From assembly GCA_025924845.1 (NCBI GenBank), contig JAICHN010000006.1:1-29607 (forward strand): a stretch of DNA of 29,607 nt, given 5' to 3'. The position numbers and the translations under genes were made by a program. Below, one piece after another: positions 14,043-21,764 of the stretch. The first letter of the stretch is position 1, and every line of letters starts with the position of its first letter. The notes beneath the pieces are model-generated. The model had not been told where the DNA came from and did no database searches. It saw nothing but the letters and a program-made list of their open reading frames with translations. Origin of the DNA: Chloroflexota bacterium. Lineage in GTDB: Bacteria; Chloroflexota; UBA5177; JANWHV01.

Positions 14043-16550
14043 CTACCCCACCACCAAATTTAAGAGCTTACCGGGGACGAAGATCGGTCGGCGCAGCGCC
14101 TTGCCCTGCATGGCGCTTCGCACCTTGTCGCCCGCCAGGGCCAGGGCTACCACCTCCTCCTCGCCGATGTCCGGGGCAACCTCCAACTTGTCGCGCAGCT
14201 TGCCGTTCACCTGCACGACCAGGGTCACGGTGCGGGCGCGCGCCTTCTCGGCGTCCCACTCCGGCCAGGGCTGGTTGTGTACGCTATACGGGTAGCCCAG
14301 TTGCGCCCAGAGTTCCTCGGCCAGATGAGGGGCCAGGGGAGCCAGCAGCAAGGCGGTCATGCGCAACGCCTCGCGCCGCTGGGTTGGGGATGCGGCGGCC
14401 CAGTGATCTTGCAAGTGGTTCTGGTACTCCATCAGGCCCGCGATGGCCGTATGGAACTTCAGGGCGGCTATGTCGTCACCCACCCGTTTGATCGTGCGAT
14501 GCAGCATCGGCTCCCACTCACCGGCCGCGCCTCCGGCGGTCGGCGCGTCCAGTTCGTCCAGGCGCGACCACAGCCGCGTGACGAACCGGGAGATCCCGGC
14601 CACGCCACGATCGCTGAATACGCCGCCTTCCTGATAAGGGCCGGCAAACAGCAGGTAAAGGCGAAGCACGTCGGCGCCGTAGCGCTCGATATATTCGTCG
14701 GGGTTGACTACGTTACCCCGGCTCTTGCTCATCTTCTGCACCGTCTGCACCACCTTCTCCTCGCCGGTCTCGGGATCGGTGATGTGCTCCTCCTCCAGCA
14801 CCAGCAAGAGGCCGTGCAGACGGAGGCGGGCGAAAGGCTCCTCGAACGGCAGCAGACCCAGATCGTGCAGCACCATGGTGGTGAACCGGGCATAGAGGTG
14901 ATGCCGACGTACGTGCTCGATGCCGCCCATGTACATGTTCACGGGGAGCCAGGTCTTGGTGCGCTCGGGGTCGAATGGTCGGTCGTCCCACTCCGTGGAG
15001 GGGTAACGCAGGAAGTACCAGGCTGAATCGAGAAAGGTATCAGAGACATCCGTCTCCCGGCGCGCCGGCCCGCCGCAGACGGGGCAGGGCACGTTCACCC
15101 AGTCCTCCAGGGCGCCAAGCGGACCCACGCCCGTACCGGTGGGACGGAACTCCTCGATCTCGGGCAACAGGACCGGCAGATCCTGCTCCGGAACCGGCAC
15201 AATGCCATCCTTAGGGCAGTAGATCACGGGAATCGGCGGCCCCCAGTAACGCTGGCGCGAGATCAGCCAGTCGTGCAAGCGCAGGGTGGTGCGCGCCTCG
15301 CCGGATCCGTGCTCCTTGAGGAAGTCTATAAAGCGGGGAATCACCGATTCATCGCTTGGCAGGCCATTGAAGGGGCCTGAATTGATGATTGTCCCGACCG
15401 GCTCGGTCAGCGCCTCCGCCATGGTGGCGGGGTCGACCGGTGCTCCCTCGGGCTGATACACCGGGACGATAGGCAGATTGAACTTGCGGGCAAACTCAAA
15501 GTCGCGCTGGTCGTGCGCGGGCACGGCCATGATCGCGCCCGTCCCGTAGTGAGCGAGCACGTAGTCGGCAATCCAGATTGGGATCGGTTGGCCGGTGGCG
15601 GGGTTGATCGCGTAGGCGCCGGTGAACACGCCGGTCTTCTCGCGGTCCGTGGTGCGCTCCCGTTCAGTCTTCCGCCCCACCTCGGCCAGATAGGCCCGCA
15701 CCGCGCCGGCCTCCTCCGCGGTCACGATTTCCGAGACCAGGGGATGCTCGGGAGCCAGGACGGCATAGGTGGCGCCGAAAATGGTATCCGGTCGCGTGGT
15801 GAACACTGTGAATGACCGCGTGGAGCCCGCGATGGCGAAGGTGATTTCAGCACCCGTGCTGCGGCCGATCCACTCCGTTTGCAGTGTCTTACTCAGTTCG
15901 GGCCAATCCAGGCCGCGCAGATTATCGATCAGCCGGTCGGCATAGGCGGTAATGCGGAAGAACCATTGCTCCATTTCGCGCTGGACCACCGGGGTATGGC
16001 AGCGCTCGCAGACGGTCTCGCCATTCTCCTCCTCGGTCTGCTCGTTGGCCAATACGGTCAGGCAGGTAGGACACCAGGTAACGGGCGCCTTGGCGCGGTA
16101 GGCCATACCGGCCTTGATCATTTGCAGGAAGATCCACTGTGTCCAGCGATAGTAGTTAGGGTGGCTGGTGATCACCTCATGCGACCAGTCCCACATCGTG
16201 CCCAGGCGCTTCATCTGGGTTTCGCGGAAGCGCTCCACCGTACGATCGGTAAGGCGCATCGGATTGATTCCCAGCTTCAGCGCGTAGTTCTCGCTGTGGA
16301 TGCCGAAAGAGTCAAAGCCCATGGGCTGGAACACGTCGTAGCCCTGAGCGCGCATGAAGCGGCCATAGGTGTCCGCCCCGCAATAGGTATAGACGTGGCC
16401 CACGTGCAGGCCCTCACCCGAAGGGTAGGGAAACTCCATCAGGTTATAGAAGGGGCGTTTGGCATGTGCCAGATCCACCCGGTAGATGCCGGTTTCGTCC
16501 CAGATCTTATTCCACTTCCGCTCGACCAGCTTGGTATCGTAGTGTGCCAC
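14043..16550 (-). CDS. leuS: Leucyl-tRNA synthetase
   Basis: Class I aminoacyl-tRNA synthetase charging tRNA-Leu; 835 aa, normal for bacterial LeuS. It begins YDTKLVERKWNKIWDE. The HIGH-type motif lies in PYPSGEGLHVGH (41-52). A zinc-binding insert has paired cysteines (TWCPTCL and CERCH). The CP1 editing domain shows TTRPDTIFG and YGTGAIMAVPAHDQRD. KMSKS is at about 606-610, followed by the anticodon-binding domain and a C-terminal tail ending VPGKLLNLVVG. I took GTG at 16550; GTG at 16568 adds six residues and cannot be excluded. It is a single-gene unit controlled by a T-box leader (16622-16872). Confidence 0.96.
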   Translation of the reverse strand: MAHYDTKLVERKWNKIWDETGIYRVDLAHAKRPFYNLMEFPYPSGEGLHVGHVYTYCGADTYGRFMRAQGYDVFQPMGFDSFGIHSENYALKLGINPMRLTDRTVERFRETQMKRLGTMWDWSHEVITSHPNYYRWTQWIFLQMIKAGMAYRAKAPVTWCPTCLTVLANEQTEEENGETVCERCHTPVVQREMEQWFFRITAYADRLIDNLRGLDWPELSKTLQTEWIGRSTGAEITFAIAGSTRSFTVFTTRPDTIFGATYAVLAPEHPLVSEIVTAEEAGAVRAYLAEVGRKTERERTTDREKTGVFTGAYAINPATGQPIPIWIADYVLAHYGTGAIMAVPAHDQRDFEFARKFNLPIVPVYQPEGAPVDPATMAEALTEPVGTIINSGPFNGLPSDESVIPRFIDFLKEHGSGEARTTLRLHDWLISRQRYWGPPIPVIYCPKDGIVPVPEQDLPVLLPEIEEFRPTGTGVGPLGALEDWVNVPCPVCGGPARRETDVSDTFLDSAWYFLRYPSTEWDDRPFDPERTKTWLPVNMYMGGIEHVRRHHLYARFTTMVLHDLGLLPFEEPFARLRLHGLLLVLEEEHITDPETGEEKVVQTVQKMSKSRGNVVNPDEYIERYGADVLRLYLLFAGPYQEGGVFSDRGVAGISRFVTRLWSRLDELDAPTAGGAAGEWEPMLHRTIKRVGDDIAALKFHTAIAGLMEYQNHLQDHWAAASPTQRREALRMTALLLAPLAPHLAEELWAQLGYPYSVHNQPWPEWDAEKARARTVTLVVQVNGKLRDKLEVAPDIGEEEVVALALAGDKVRSAMQGKALRRPIFVPGKLLNLVVG

Positions 16551-16583
16551 CTGCCTACCGCCCCTCACCGTATTTCCGGTCGT

Positions 16584-16603
16584 CGGCGACCGCTTCGTCG
16601 CCG
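16584..16603 (-). repeat. Second hairpin in the leuS leader
   Basis: CGGCGAC and GTCGCCG arms (7 bp) with a 6-nt loop, between the T-box terminator and the leuS start codon, 34 nt upstream of the GTG. It is not part of the standard T-box fold and might affect translation or mRNA stability. Confidence 0.4.
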
Positions 16604-16621
16604 GAGCACATCCCTATCGCC

Positions 16622-16670
16622 CAAAACAAAATGCCCCCAGCCCACCGGCTTGTGCCGGGGACGGGAGGCA
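16622..16670 (-). terminator. T-box-controlled intrinsic terminator
   Basis: On the minus strand a long GC hairpin is formed by GCCTCCCGTCCCCGGC and GCCGGTGGGCTGGGGGC around an ACAA loop, with small bulges and G-U pairs. It is followed at once by ATTTTGTTTT. It lies just after the T-box sequence, so antiterminator pairing would exclude it. Confidence 0.85.
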
Positions 16671-16872
16671 AACCCCCGCGGTACCACCCCACTTGACGGC
16701 GCCCGGCGCCGTCCACTCGCGTGACGCGGTAGCGGGCGTCAGCCGGGCCGGCGGCACATCCGCCGCCTGCTCCCCATGCCGGGCGAGTTCGGTCATCGCA
16801 GCCGGCTCGCACCAAGCGCCGGCTCTCTGCTGGGAAGGTATGACCTACTACTCCCTGCCTCCCAGGGCCTGT
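16622..16872 (-). promoter_or_regulatory. Leucine T-box riboswitch of leuS
   Basis: The leader reads uncharged tRNA-Leu and chooses between termination and read-through into leuS. Visible on the minus strand: the start of Stem I with GGG-AGTAGTA-GGTCAT facing ATGACC-GAACTC-GCCC. This gives a specifier loop with the AGUA S-turn strand opposite the codon CUC (Leu). A GCCGGC/GCCGGC distal stem lies inside. After a GC-rich linker hairpin (GGCGCC dyad) comes the conserved T-box GTGGGGTGGTACCGCG (about 16677-16692), whose UGGU can pair with the ACCA end of tRNA-Leu. The terminator hairpin follows. The promoter at 16879-16907 places the transcript start at about 16872, right before Stem I. T-boxes are known from Firmicutes, Actinobacteria and Chloroflexota. 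Confidence 0.93.
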
Positions 16873-16878
16873 GAGTGC

Positions 16879-16907
16879 ATGGTACACGAGCGTGGGGAGG
16901 CTCGCAA
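16879..16907 (-). promoter_or_regulatory. Promoter of the leuS T-box transcript
   Basis: TTGCGA (16902-16907) and TACCAT (16879-16884) on the minus strand, separated by exactly 17 nt, ending about 7 nt before the expected 5' end of Stem I. It is one of the few places in the window with both hexamers at good spacing. Confidence 0.6.
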
Positions 16908-17021
16908 GCGTAGAGGATAGGCGACATTCTCACGATTCCGGGCGAAAGTGTGTGTGGCGCCGTTCGCGAGGATGGGCGCCCCTTTTCGACCTGGCGGCGG
17001 ATCGATCGGCTTGATCATCGC

Positions 17022-17027
17022 TACACT
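17022..17027 (+). promoter_or_regulatory. Candidate -10 box for the first Uma2 gene
   Basis: TACACT in ATCGCTACACTGAAGG, 32 nt upstream of the chosen start. The rest of 16908-17059 shows no gene. Confidence 0.35.
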
Positions 17028-17059
17028 GAAGGTGACGGATTCACGCAATGCGGGAGGAG

Positions 17060-17839
17060 ATGTGCGCTGTGTATGCTCGCGCCGAACCCCAAATCGATTA
17101 CTCCCTTTTCCCTACCGGCGACGGTGAGCCGATGGCGGAAACGGAAGTGCATCGGGTGCAGATGAATGACCTCATCTTTTCCCTCAACTCGCTCCTGGCT
17201 AATGAGCCGCGAATGTATGCCGGTGGAAACATGTTGATGTATTACACGCCGGGCAACGGCTGGGATCACGTATCAGCCGACGTCTTCGTCACCTTCGACG
17301 TGGAGCGTGGCATCCGCGAATGCTGGAAGACGTGGGAAGAAGGGGGCCGTTTCGCGGACGTGGTGTTTGAGATCTCGTCTCCAAGCACGATCAAGGAAGA
17401 CCTGGGCAAGAAGATGCGTCTCTATGCCAAACTTGGAGTGAGAGAGTATTACCTCTATGACCCGCAGCGGAACAATCGACCCCCCCTGGCCGGCTATCGG
17501 CTGGTGGATGGGCAATACGAGCCGCTGCCGCGCTTGGTCGGGGTGGAGGGCTACCGCAGCGAGATGCTGGGCACGGAGTTGCGGGTGGTCGGCCCTTGGC
17601 TGCGGGTCATCGACCCCGTCAGTGGGGCACCGGTGCTCATTCCGGCCGAGTTGGAAGCGGCGCGCGATCAAGCGGAAGCCGCGCGGATCGCGGCCGAAGC
17701 GCGTGCCGGCGACGAGGCGCGAGCCCGTCGGGAGCTGGAGCACGCGAAGGATGCCGCCGACGTGGCGTTGCGCCAAGCCCTGGAGGAGGTGGCACGGCTT
17801 CGCTCCGCCCTGGAACAGCAGGAAAAGGGTGGGAGCTGA
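17060..17839 (+). CDS. Uma2-family (DUF820) endonuclease, copy 1
   Basis: 259-aa protein of the Uma2/DUF820 family, a PD-(D/E)xK nuclease fold that is abundant in Cyanobacteria and Chloroflexota; its biological role is unresolved. The core occupies about residues 25-205. Candidate catalytic positions are the Asp of SADVFVTFD, the Glu of VVFEISSPSTIKEDLGKK, and the following Lys, then the family block LGVREYYLYDP. From about 205 to the end is an Ala/Glu/Arg-rich coiled coil. I chose ATG 17060, matching copy 2; an ATG at 17048 adds four residues but lies ahead of the GGAGG element. The gene is followed after 94 bp by a close paralogue. Confidence 0.88.
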   Translation: MCAVYARAEPQIDYSLFPTGDGEPMAETEVHRVQMNDLIFSLNSLLANEPRMYAGGNMLMYYTPGNGWDHVSADVFVTFDVERGIRECWKTWEEGGRFADVVFEISSPSTIKEDLGKKMRLYAKLGVREYYLYDPQRNNRPPLAGYRLVDGQYEPLPRLVGVEGYRSEMLGTELRVVGPWLRVIDPVSGAPVLIPAELEAARDQAEAARIAAEARAGDEARARRELEHAKDAADVALRQALEEVARLRSALEQQEKGGS

Positions 17840-17895
17840 GGGTATGCCGGAGCTAACCATCGCGGGGGAGCGGCATAATCCGGCACCGCCGATGC

Positions 17896-17901
17896 TACAC
17901 T
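17896..17901 (+). promoter_or_regulatory. Candidate -10 box for the second Uma2 gene
   Basis: TACACT in GATGCTACACTTGGG, 32 nt upstream of the ATG at 17934, the same offset as in copy 1. The promoter seems to have been duplicated with the gene. Confidence 0.4.
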
Positions 17902-17933
17902 TGGGATGACGGACCCGCCTAGATCAGGAGGAG

Positions 17934-18671
17934 ATGTGCGCCGTGCAAGCTCGCGTCGAACACCGGAACGACTCTACCCTTTATCCCACCAGCGACGGTA
18001 AGCCGATGGCGGAAACCGAAGTGCATCGGGTGCAGATGAACGACCTCATCTTTTCCCTCAACTCGCTCCTGGCTAATGAGCCTCGAGTGTATGCCGGTGG
18101 GAATATGATGATGTACTACATGCCGGGCAATGGTCGGGAGCACATCTCGGCGGATGTGTTTGTCACCTTCGATGTCGAGCGCGGTATCCGCGAATGCTGG
18201 AAGACGTGGGAAGAAGGTGACCGTTTCGCGGACGTAGTGTTTGAGATCTCGTCGCCCAGCACGATCAAGGAAGACCTGGGCAAGAAAATGCGGCTCTATG
18301 CGCGGCTTGGGGTGGGAGAGTATTACCTGTATGATCCACAGCGGAACAATCGACCACCCCTGGCGGGCTATCGGCTGGTGCATGGGCAATACGAGCCGAT
18401 GCCGCGCCTGGTAGGAGTGGAGGGCTACCACAGTGAGGCGCTGGGCACGGAATTGCGGGTGATCGGCCCCTGGCTACGGGTCATCGATCCCGTCAGCGGC
18501 GCACCGGTCCTCATTCCCGCCGAGTTGGAAGCGGCGCGTGATCATGCGGAAGCGGCGCGTGATCAAGCGGAAGCGGCACGGGCCGCGTCCGACGCGGCGT
18601 TGCGCCAAGCTCTGGAAGAAGTGGCGCGGTTGCGCTCCGCTCTGGAGCGGCAAGGAGAACAGGGTGGTTGA
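17934..18671 (+). CDS. Uma2-family (DUF820) endonuclease, copy 2
   Basis: 245-aa paralogue of the preceding gene. By eye the core is identical at nearly nine of ten positions, with differences clustered in the first 25 residues. The nuclease motifs (SADVFVTFD, VVFEISSPSTIKEDLGKK, EYYLYDP) are intact. The coiled-coil tail is shorter than in copy 1 and contains EAARDHA/EAARDQA heptad units encoded by 21-bp DNA repeats. AGGAGGAG lies only 2 nt before the ATG; a GTG 9 nt further on is an alternative start in both copies. The two copies share gene length, spacing to a TACACT box, and orientation, so they arose by tandem duplication. Confidence 0.88.
   Translation: MCAVQARVEHRNDSTLYPTSDGKPMAETEVHRVQMNDLIFSLNSLLANEPRVYAGGNMMMYYMPGNGREHISADVFVTFDVERGIRECWKTWEEGDRFADVVFEISSPSTIKEDLGKKMRLYARLGVGEYYLYDPQRNNRPPLAGYRLVHGQYEPMPRLVGVEGYHSEALGTELRVIGPWLRVIDPVSGAPVLIPAELEAARDHAEAARDQAEAARAASDAALRQALEEVARLRSALERQGEQGG
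18528..18580 (+). repeat. 21-bp tandem repeat inside Uma2 copy 2
   Basis: Two full units (18528-18548 and 18549-18569, differing at one base) and a partial third (18570-18580). Each full unit begins GAAGCGGCGCGTGATCA and encodes the heptad EAARD(H/Q)A, so gain or loss of units would lengthen or shorten the coiled coil in register. Confidence 0.75.
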
Positions 18672-18836
18672 GCGTCCTCACGGGATGAGAGACTACTTTC
18701 GAGAGCTGTGCCTGCTGACCGGGCTCCAACGAATGTCCTAGAAACCGATCTAGCCAGATGTCCGGCCACGGTGTACGCTTGAACTATCGGCGGGAAGTCG
18801 CCGGTACACCTACAACCGAGGCGGGGAGATGCAGCG

Positions 18837-19700
18837 ATGAGCGCGCCCATGAGCAAGCAAGATGTCTATTGCCCTAAATGCGGCGAGGCTCGCGTGCCGG
18901 GCGGTCGTTTTTGTATGGGGTGCGGCCATACTTTTGAGCAAGGCAAGGCGTCATTGACGGCAGGGACGCGCTCCGGCTTGCGTCGCTATGGTCGCGTGAA
19001 CGTGCATGGCGACCGTAGCGACCTGTTCTACGTCATCGTCGCCTCGCTGTTGGCGTTAGTCCTCTCCCATCTGCCTGTTCTGGACGTTGTCGTCTATCCC
19101 TTCAAGCTGTTCGGTACCTTTGTTCACGAGTGGTCGCATGCCCTGGTGGCAATGATCACCGGGGGACATGTGCTGGAGTTGCAAATCAATCCGTCGGACT
19201 TTAGCGGCGAAACCTTTACGAGCGGCGGTTGGTTTCTCCTCATCGCCAGCGCCGGTTACACGGGCGCCGCGATCTGGGGCGCGCTGTTGCTTCTGGCGCC
19301 GACTCGTTTTTCCAACCGGATTCTCGTTGGACTGGGCGCCATCGCTATCCTGATGCCGCTCCTCGGTTGGATTTTCTTCGGCACTTCGTTCCCGGCCTCT
19401 ACCTGGATTTGGGCTATCGTATTCGGCGCCGTCGCCCTATTGGTGGGGTTGCGGGCTACGCCGCGCATCGCTCGAGTATTCCATCAATTCATCGCTGTCG
19501 TGCTGTGTTTCACCACACTCGACTCCATCCGCTACCTGATCTGGGCTTCGTTTAATGATTCGCGGGTTCATTCGGATGCCACCAACGCCGCGGGCTATAC
19601 GCATCTTGGCGCGCCGTTCTGGTCTATTTTATGGGCCGTGATCGCCGTGGGGGCGATCGGGTTGGCCGCTTGGCGGGTGACCCGGCGGTCCATCGCTTGA
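18837..19700 (+). CDS. Zinc-ribbon M50B-type membrane metallopeptidase
   Basis: 287-aa integral membrane protein. Residues 12-29 form a zinc ribbon (C12-P-K-C15 ... C26-M-G-C29) followed by a short linker. The membrane part starts at about 62. H97-E-W-S-H101 is an HExxH metalloprotease motif in a helix, followed by ITGGHVLELQINPSDFSG and then AGYTGAAIWG, the pattern of peptidase family M50B. At least five more hydrophobic helices follow. Family members are intramembrane site-2-type proteases by homology, but substrates are rarely known. Start ATG 18837 with GGGGAG upstream. It is the first gene of a run ending at 21760; the next gene begins 2 bp after its stop. Confidence 0.85.
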   Translation: MSAPMSKQDVYCPKCGEARVPGGRFCMGCGHTFEQGKASLTAGTRSGLRRYGRVNVHGDRSDLFYVIVASLLALVLSHLPVLDVVVYPFKLFGTFVHEWSHALVAMITGGHVLELQINPSDFSGETFTSGGWFLLIASAGYTGAAIWGALLLLAPTRFSNRILVGLGAIAILMPLLGWIFFGTSFPASTWIWAIVFGAVALLVGLRATPRIARVFHQFIAVVLCFTTLDSIRYLIWASFNDSRVHSDATNAAGYTHLGAPFWSILWAVIAVGAIGLAAWRVTRRSIA

Positions 19701-19702
19701 GC

Positions 19703-20164
19703 ATGGCCGAGGACGAGGCCGCCGTTGCCCCGCCCGGCAAGGCTCTACGCGATCCCGCCTACCAGGATCTCTGCAGTTTCTATGGCGGATTCCCCGATGG
19801 CCAGGCATGGCGGCCCCAATTCGGTGATTGGGTGAGAGTGGCGCCGAGCAACGAACCCCTGTTGGTGCTGCGCTACGAGGAGGCTACCGAGCAGGTGCAT
19901 CTGATCGCGGGGCCGGCCGACGCCGAGCCGCTGGTTTTGCCGCGCTCGGCTTGTGTGTGGTTGCCCACGCTCGATCAGTTGCGTGCGCGCATCGTGGAAC
20001 ACTTTGGGACTACCGGGTTTTTTTCGTCTACCTTCAAGGACTCGACCTATTGGTATACCGGGCAAATGTTGGGAATGACCGTGACGAACATGCAGCCGCT
20101 GGCCGAAGGGACAACTCCCGAGGAGGCCGCGCTCAAGGCTTTGCTTATGCGCCACCAGTGGTAG
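19703..20164 (+). CDS. Hypothetical protein in M50B/ParB-like operon
   Basis: 153-aa soluble protein of unknown function. It has an N-terminal helix (DPAYQDLCSFYGGFPDG), a central beta-rich part (GDWVRVAPSNEPLLVLRYEEATEQVHLIAG), and a C-terminal segment with conserved-looking aromatic residues (TYWYTGQMLGMTV) and an acidic helix (TPEEAALKALLMRHQW). There is no signal peptide and no metal motif. I chose ATG 19703, which follows the peptidase stop by 2 bp, implying translational coupling; the frame is open to 19631 inside the upstream gene. Confidence 0.75.
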   Translation: MAEDEAAVAPPGKALRDPAYQDLCSFYGGFPDGQAWRPQFGDWVRVAPSNEPLLVLRYEEATEQVHLIAGPADAEPLVLPRSACVWLPTLDQLRARIVEHFGTTGFFSSTFKDSTYWYTGQMLGMTVTNMQPLAEGTTPEEAALKALLMRHQW

Positions 20165-20225
20165 GTCGTATGCGGGCTATTTCCCGCCGCGACCCCTCGC
20201 GGCCGGCCTGACCGGGACTCCGCTT

Positions 20226-21035
20226 ATGGCTCGACGCGCTCCGATCAAACGATTCCCTTTCTTTGCCGATCTGACTCGCGGCGCCGTGAGTGTGCTCCCT
20301 CCGCGCGTGGCGAGCATCCCCGTGGCGCGTATCACGGGCAGCGTGGACAAGGCGGAGGAGCTTACTCCTACCTTCCTGTCCAAACGGGACAAGGAGCGTT
20401 CGGCCCGCTTCCGCGCCGTGCGCCGCGCCATGCAACAGGGGATAGAACTGCCGCCCATTCAGGTCTATGCCCTGGGCCGCGATTACTATGTGATCGATGG
20501 CCACAACAGGGTAGCGGCGGCGATCGCTTCGGGGGTGCATTACCTGGATGCCGAGGTGCTTGAGTGCATTGTTCCCGAACGTGACCCCCTGGATCAAGTG
20601 GCGAACGCCCGCATGCGCTTTGAACGGCGCACCGGGTTGACTCGTCTTGCCTGTACGAAGGCGGAGTATTATACACGGTTCCTCGATGAAATCCTGGCCT
20701 ATCGCGACCGCTTACGCCGGGAAGATCCGGACATCACCACCCGTGAGGCCGCCGCGCGCTGGTATCGAGAGTGCTTCGTGCCGATCGCCGAGCCGCTCGA
20801 TATGGGCGCCACGGCGGAAGCCTTCCCTGGCCGCACCGTCTCCGATCTCTACCTGGCCGTAGAGGATCAACAGCAGTATCTTGAGTCAGTCACCGGCAGG
20901 CCGGTAAGCATGCGCGAAGCGGTCGATGAACTGCGGAAAAGCCATCCCCGTCCCCTGACCACTCGTGTACTGCGCCCCTTGCACCGCCATGCGCGTCGTG
21001 CCGTGTGGAGGGTGAGGGGAGAGCCCGCTCGGTGA
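20226..21035 (+). CDS. ParB/Srx-fold domain protein
   Basis: 269-aa protein. Residues about 25-115 resemble the ParB N-terminal/sulfiredoxin-like fold: ASIPVARITGS, then LPPIQVYALGRDYYVIDGHNRVAAAIASG with the GHNR motif at 92-95. In ParB the related GxxRxxA segment binds CTP, and in Srx-like nucleases it binds nucleotide. The remainder is helical and basic: YYTRFLDEILAYRDRLRRED, TREAAARWYRECFVPIAEPL, and an Arg/His-rich tail. There is no ParB helix-turn-helix that I can recognise and no parA nearby, so this is not the chromosomal ParB. The stop overlaps the next start (GTGA). Confidence 0.75.
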   Translation: MARRAPIKRFPFFADLTRGAVSVLPPRVASIPVARITGSVDKAEELTPTFLSKRDKERSARFRAVRRAMQQGIELPPIQVYALGRDYYVIDGHNRVAAAIASGVHYLDAEVLECIVPERDPLDQVANARMRFERRTGLTRLACTKAEYYTRFLDEILAYRDRLRREDPDITTREAAARWYRECFVPIAEPLDMGATAEAFPGRTVSDLYLAVEDQQQYLESVTGRPVSMREAVDELRKSHPRPLTTRVLRPLHRHARRAVWRVRGEPAR

Positions 21036-21760
21036 AGATTCTTGTTGTATCGGATCACGAGGAGAAGCTGCTCTACGATTTCTTCGACCCCGATCTCTGG
21101 GTCGGTAAGGTAGATCTGGTCATTTCCTGCGGTGATCTACGGCCGGAATATTTGTCGTATCTCGTTACGGTGTTGAGGGTGCCCTTACTGTACGTAGCCG
21201 GCAATCATGACGGGCGCTACCAAAGATCCCCTCCCGAGGGCTGCGACGATATCGATGGGAAGCTGGTGCGGGTGGGCGGCCTGCGCATTGCCGGACTGGA
21301 AGGCTGCTATCGCTATTCTACCGAGCCGGACCATCCGCAATTCACCACGTTCGGCATTCGGCGCCGCCTTCACCGTCTCGGCATGTCCGTATGGCGGGCG
21401 GGAGGCCTTGACATTATGGTCTCTCACGCCGCCCCGTTGCGTTGCCCGTTCACTCCCCGCCTCTGCCCGAAGCCTGCCGGCCTGGGATTGCCGTGCATCC
21501 GCCCGGAGATTCCCGGGCATCCCGAGATTTGTCCGGAGGCGACCGACCCCTGCCACCGGGGGGTCGGCCCCTACACGGATGCCATCGTCCGCTGGAAGCC
21601 AAGGTTTTGGCTGCATGGGCATAATCACATTGAGTATGGTCGGGTGCCGCGTCTGTGGTGGATTGGCCGCACGCAGGTGATTAACGGCGATGGGCATGTG
21701 GTGCTGGATCTGGGGATTGAGCCGGACCCCGAGCGCGGCTCCATAGTATCGAGGCCGTAG
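21032..21760 (+). CDS. Calcineurin-like metallophosphoesterase with Cys-rich insert
   Basis: 242-aa metallophosphoesterase, probably hydrolysing phosphodiester or phosphomonoester bonds with two metals. Motifs are VVSD (D8), CGD (D35), AGNHD (57-60), VSHAAP (H132) and HGHNH (195-199). The first motif reads SDHEEKLLYD, without the usual D-x-H, a pattern I associate with one subfamily. Between VSHAAP and HRGV lies an insert (about 137-175) with five Cys (C138, C145, C155, C167, C174) that is unexpected in this fold and may bind a metal. GTG start at 21032 overlaps the stop of the ParB-like gene. The stop lies only 4 bp from the convergent response regulator stop. Confidence 0.88.
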   Translation: MKILVVSDHEEKLLYDFFDPDLWVGKVDLVISCGDLRPEYLSYLVTVLRVPLLYVAGNHDGRYQRSPPEGCDDIDGKLVRVGGLRIAGLEGCYRYSTEPDHPQFTTFGIRRRLHRLGMSVWRAGGLDIMVSHAAPLRCPFTPRLCPKPAGLGLPCIRPEIPGHPEICPEATDPCHRGVGPYTDAIVRWKPRFWLHGHNHIEYGRVPRLWWIGRTQVINGDGHVVLDLGIEPDPERGSIVSRP

Positions 21761-21764
21761 CGGT

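Noticed and set aside
14020..14045. CCCTACTGT direct repeat between trxB and leuS
   Set aside because: Two copies of 9 bp next to a stop codon; no structure or spacing pattern that suggests function.
15879..16724. Plus-strand open frame antisense to the 5' part of leuS and into the T-box
   Set aside because: leuS motifs and the T-box explain this DNA; the antisense product has no family features.
18528..18580. 21-bp repeats considered as a CRISPR array
   Set aside because: No spacers, in-frame with a coiled-coil coding region, and only two full units.
20226..21035. Considered calling this the chromosome partitioning protein ParB
   Set aside because: No parA neighbour, no recognisable helix-turn-helix, no parS-like palindrome seen nearby; only the N-terminal fold is shared.
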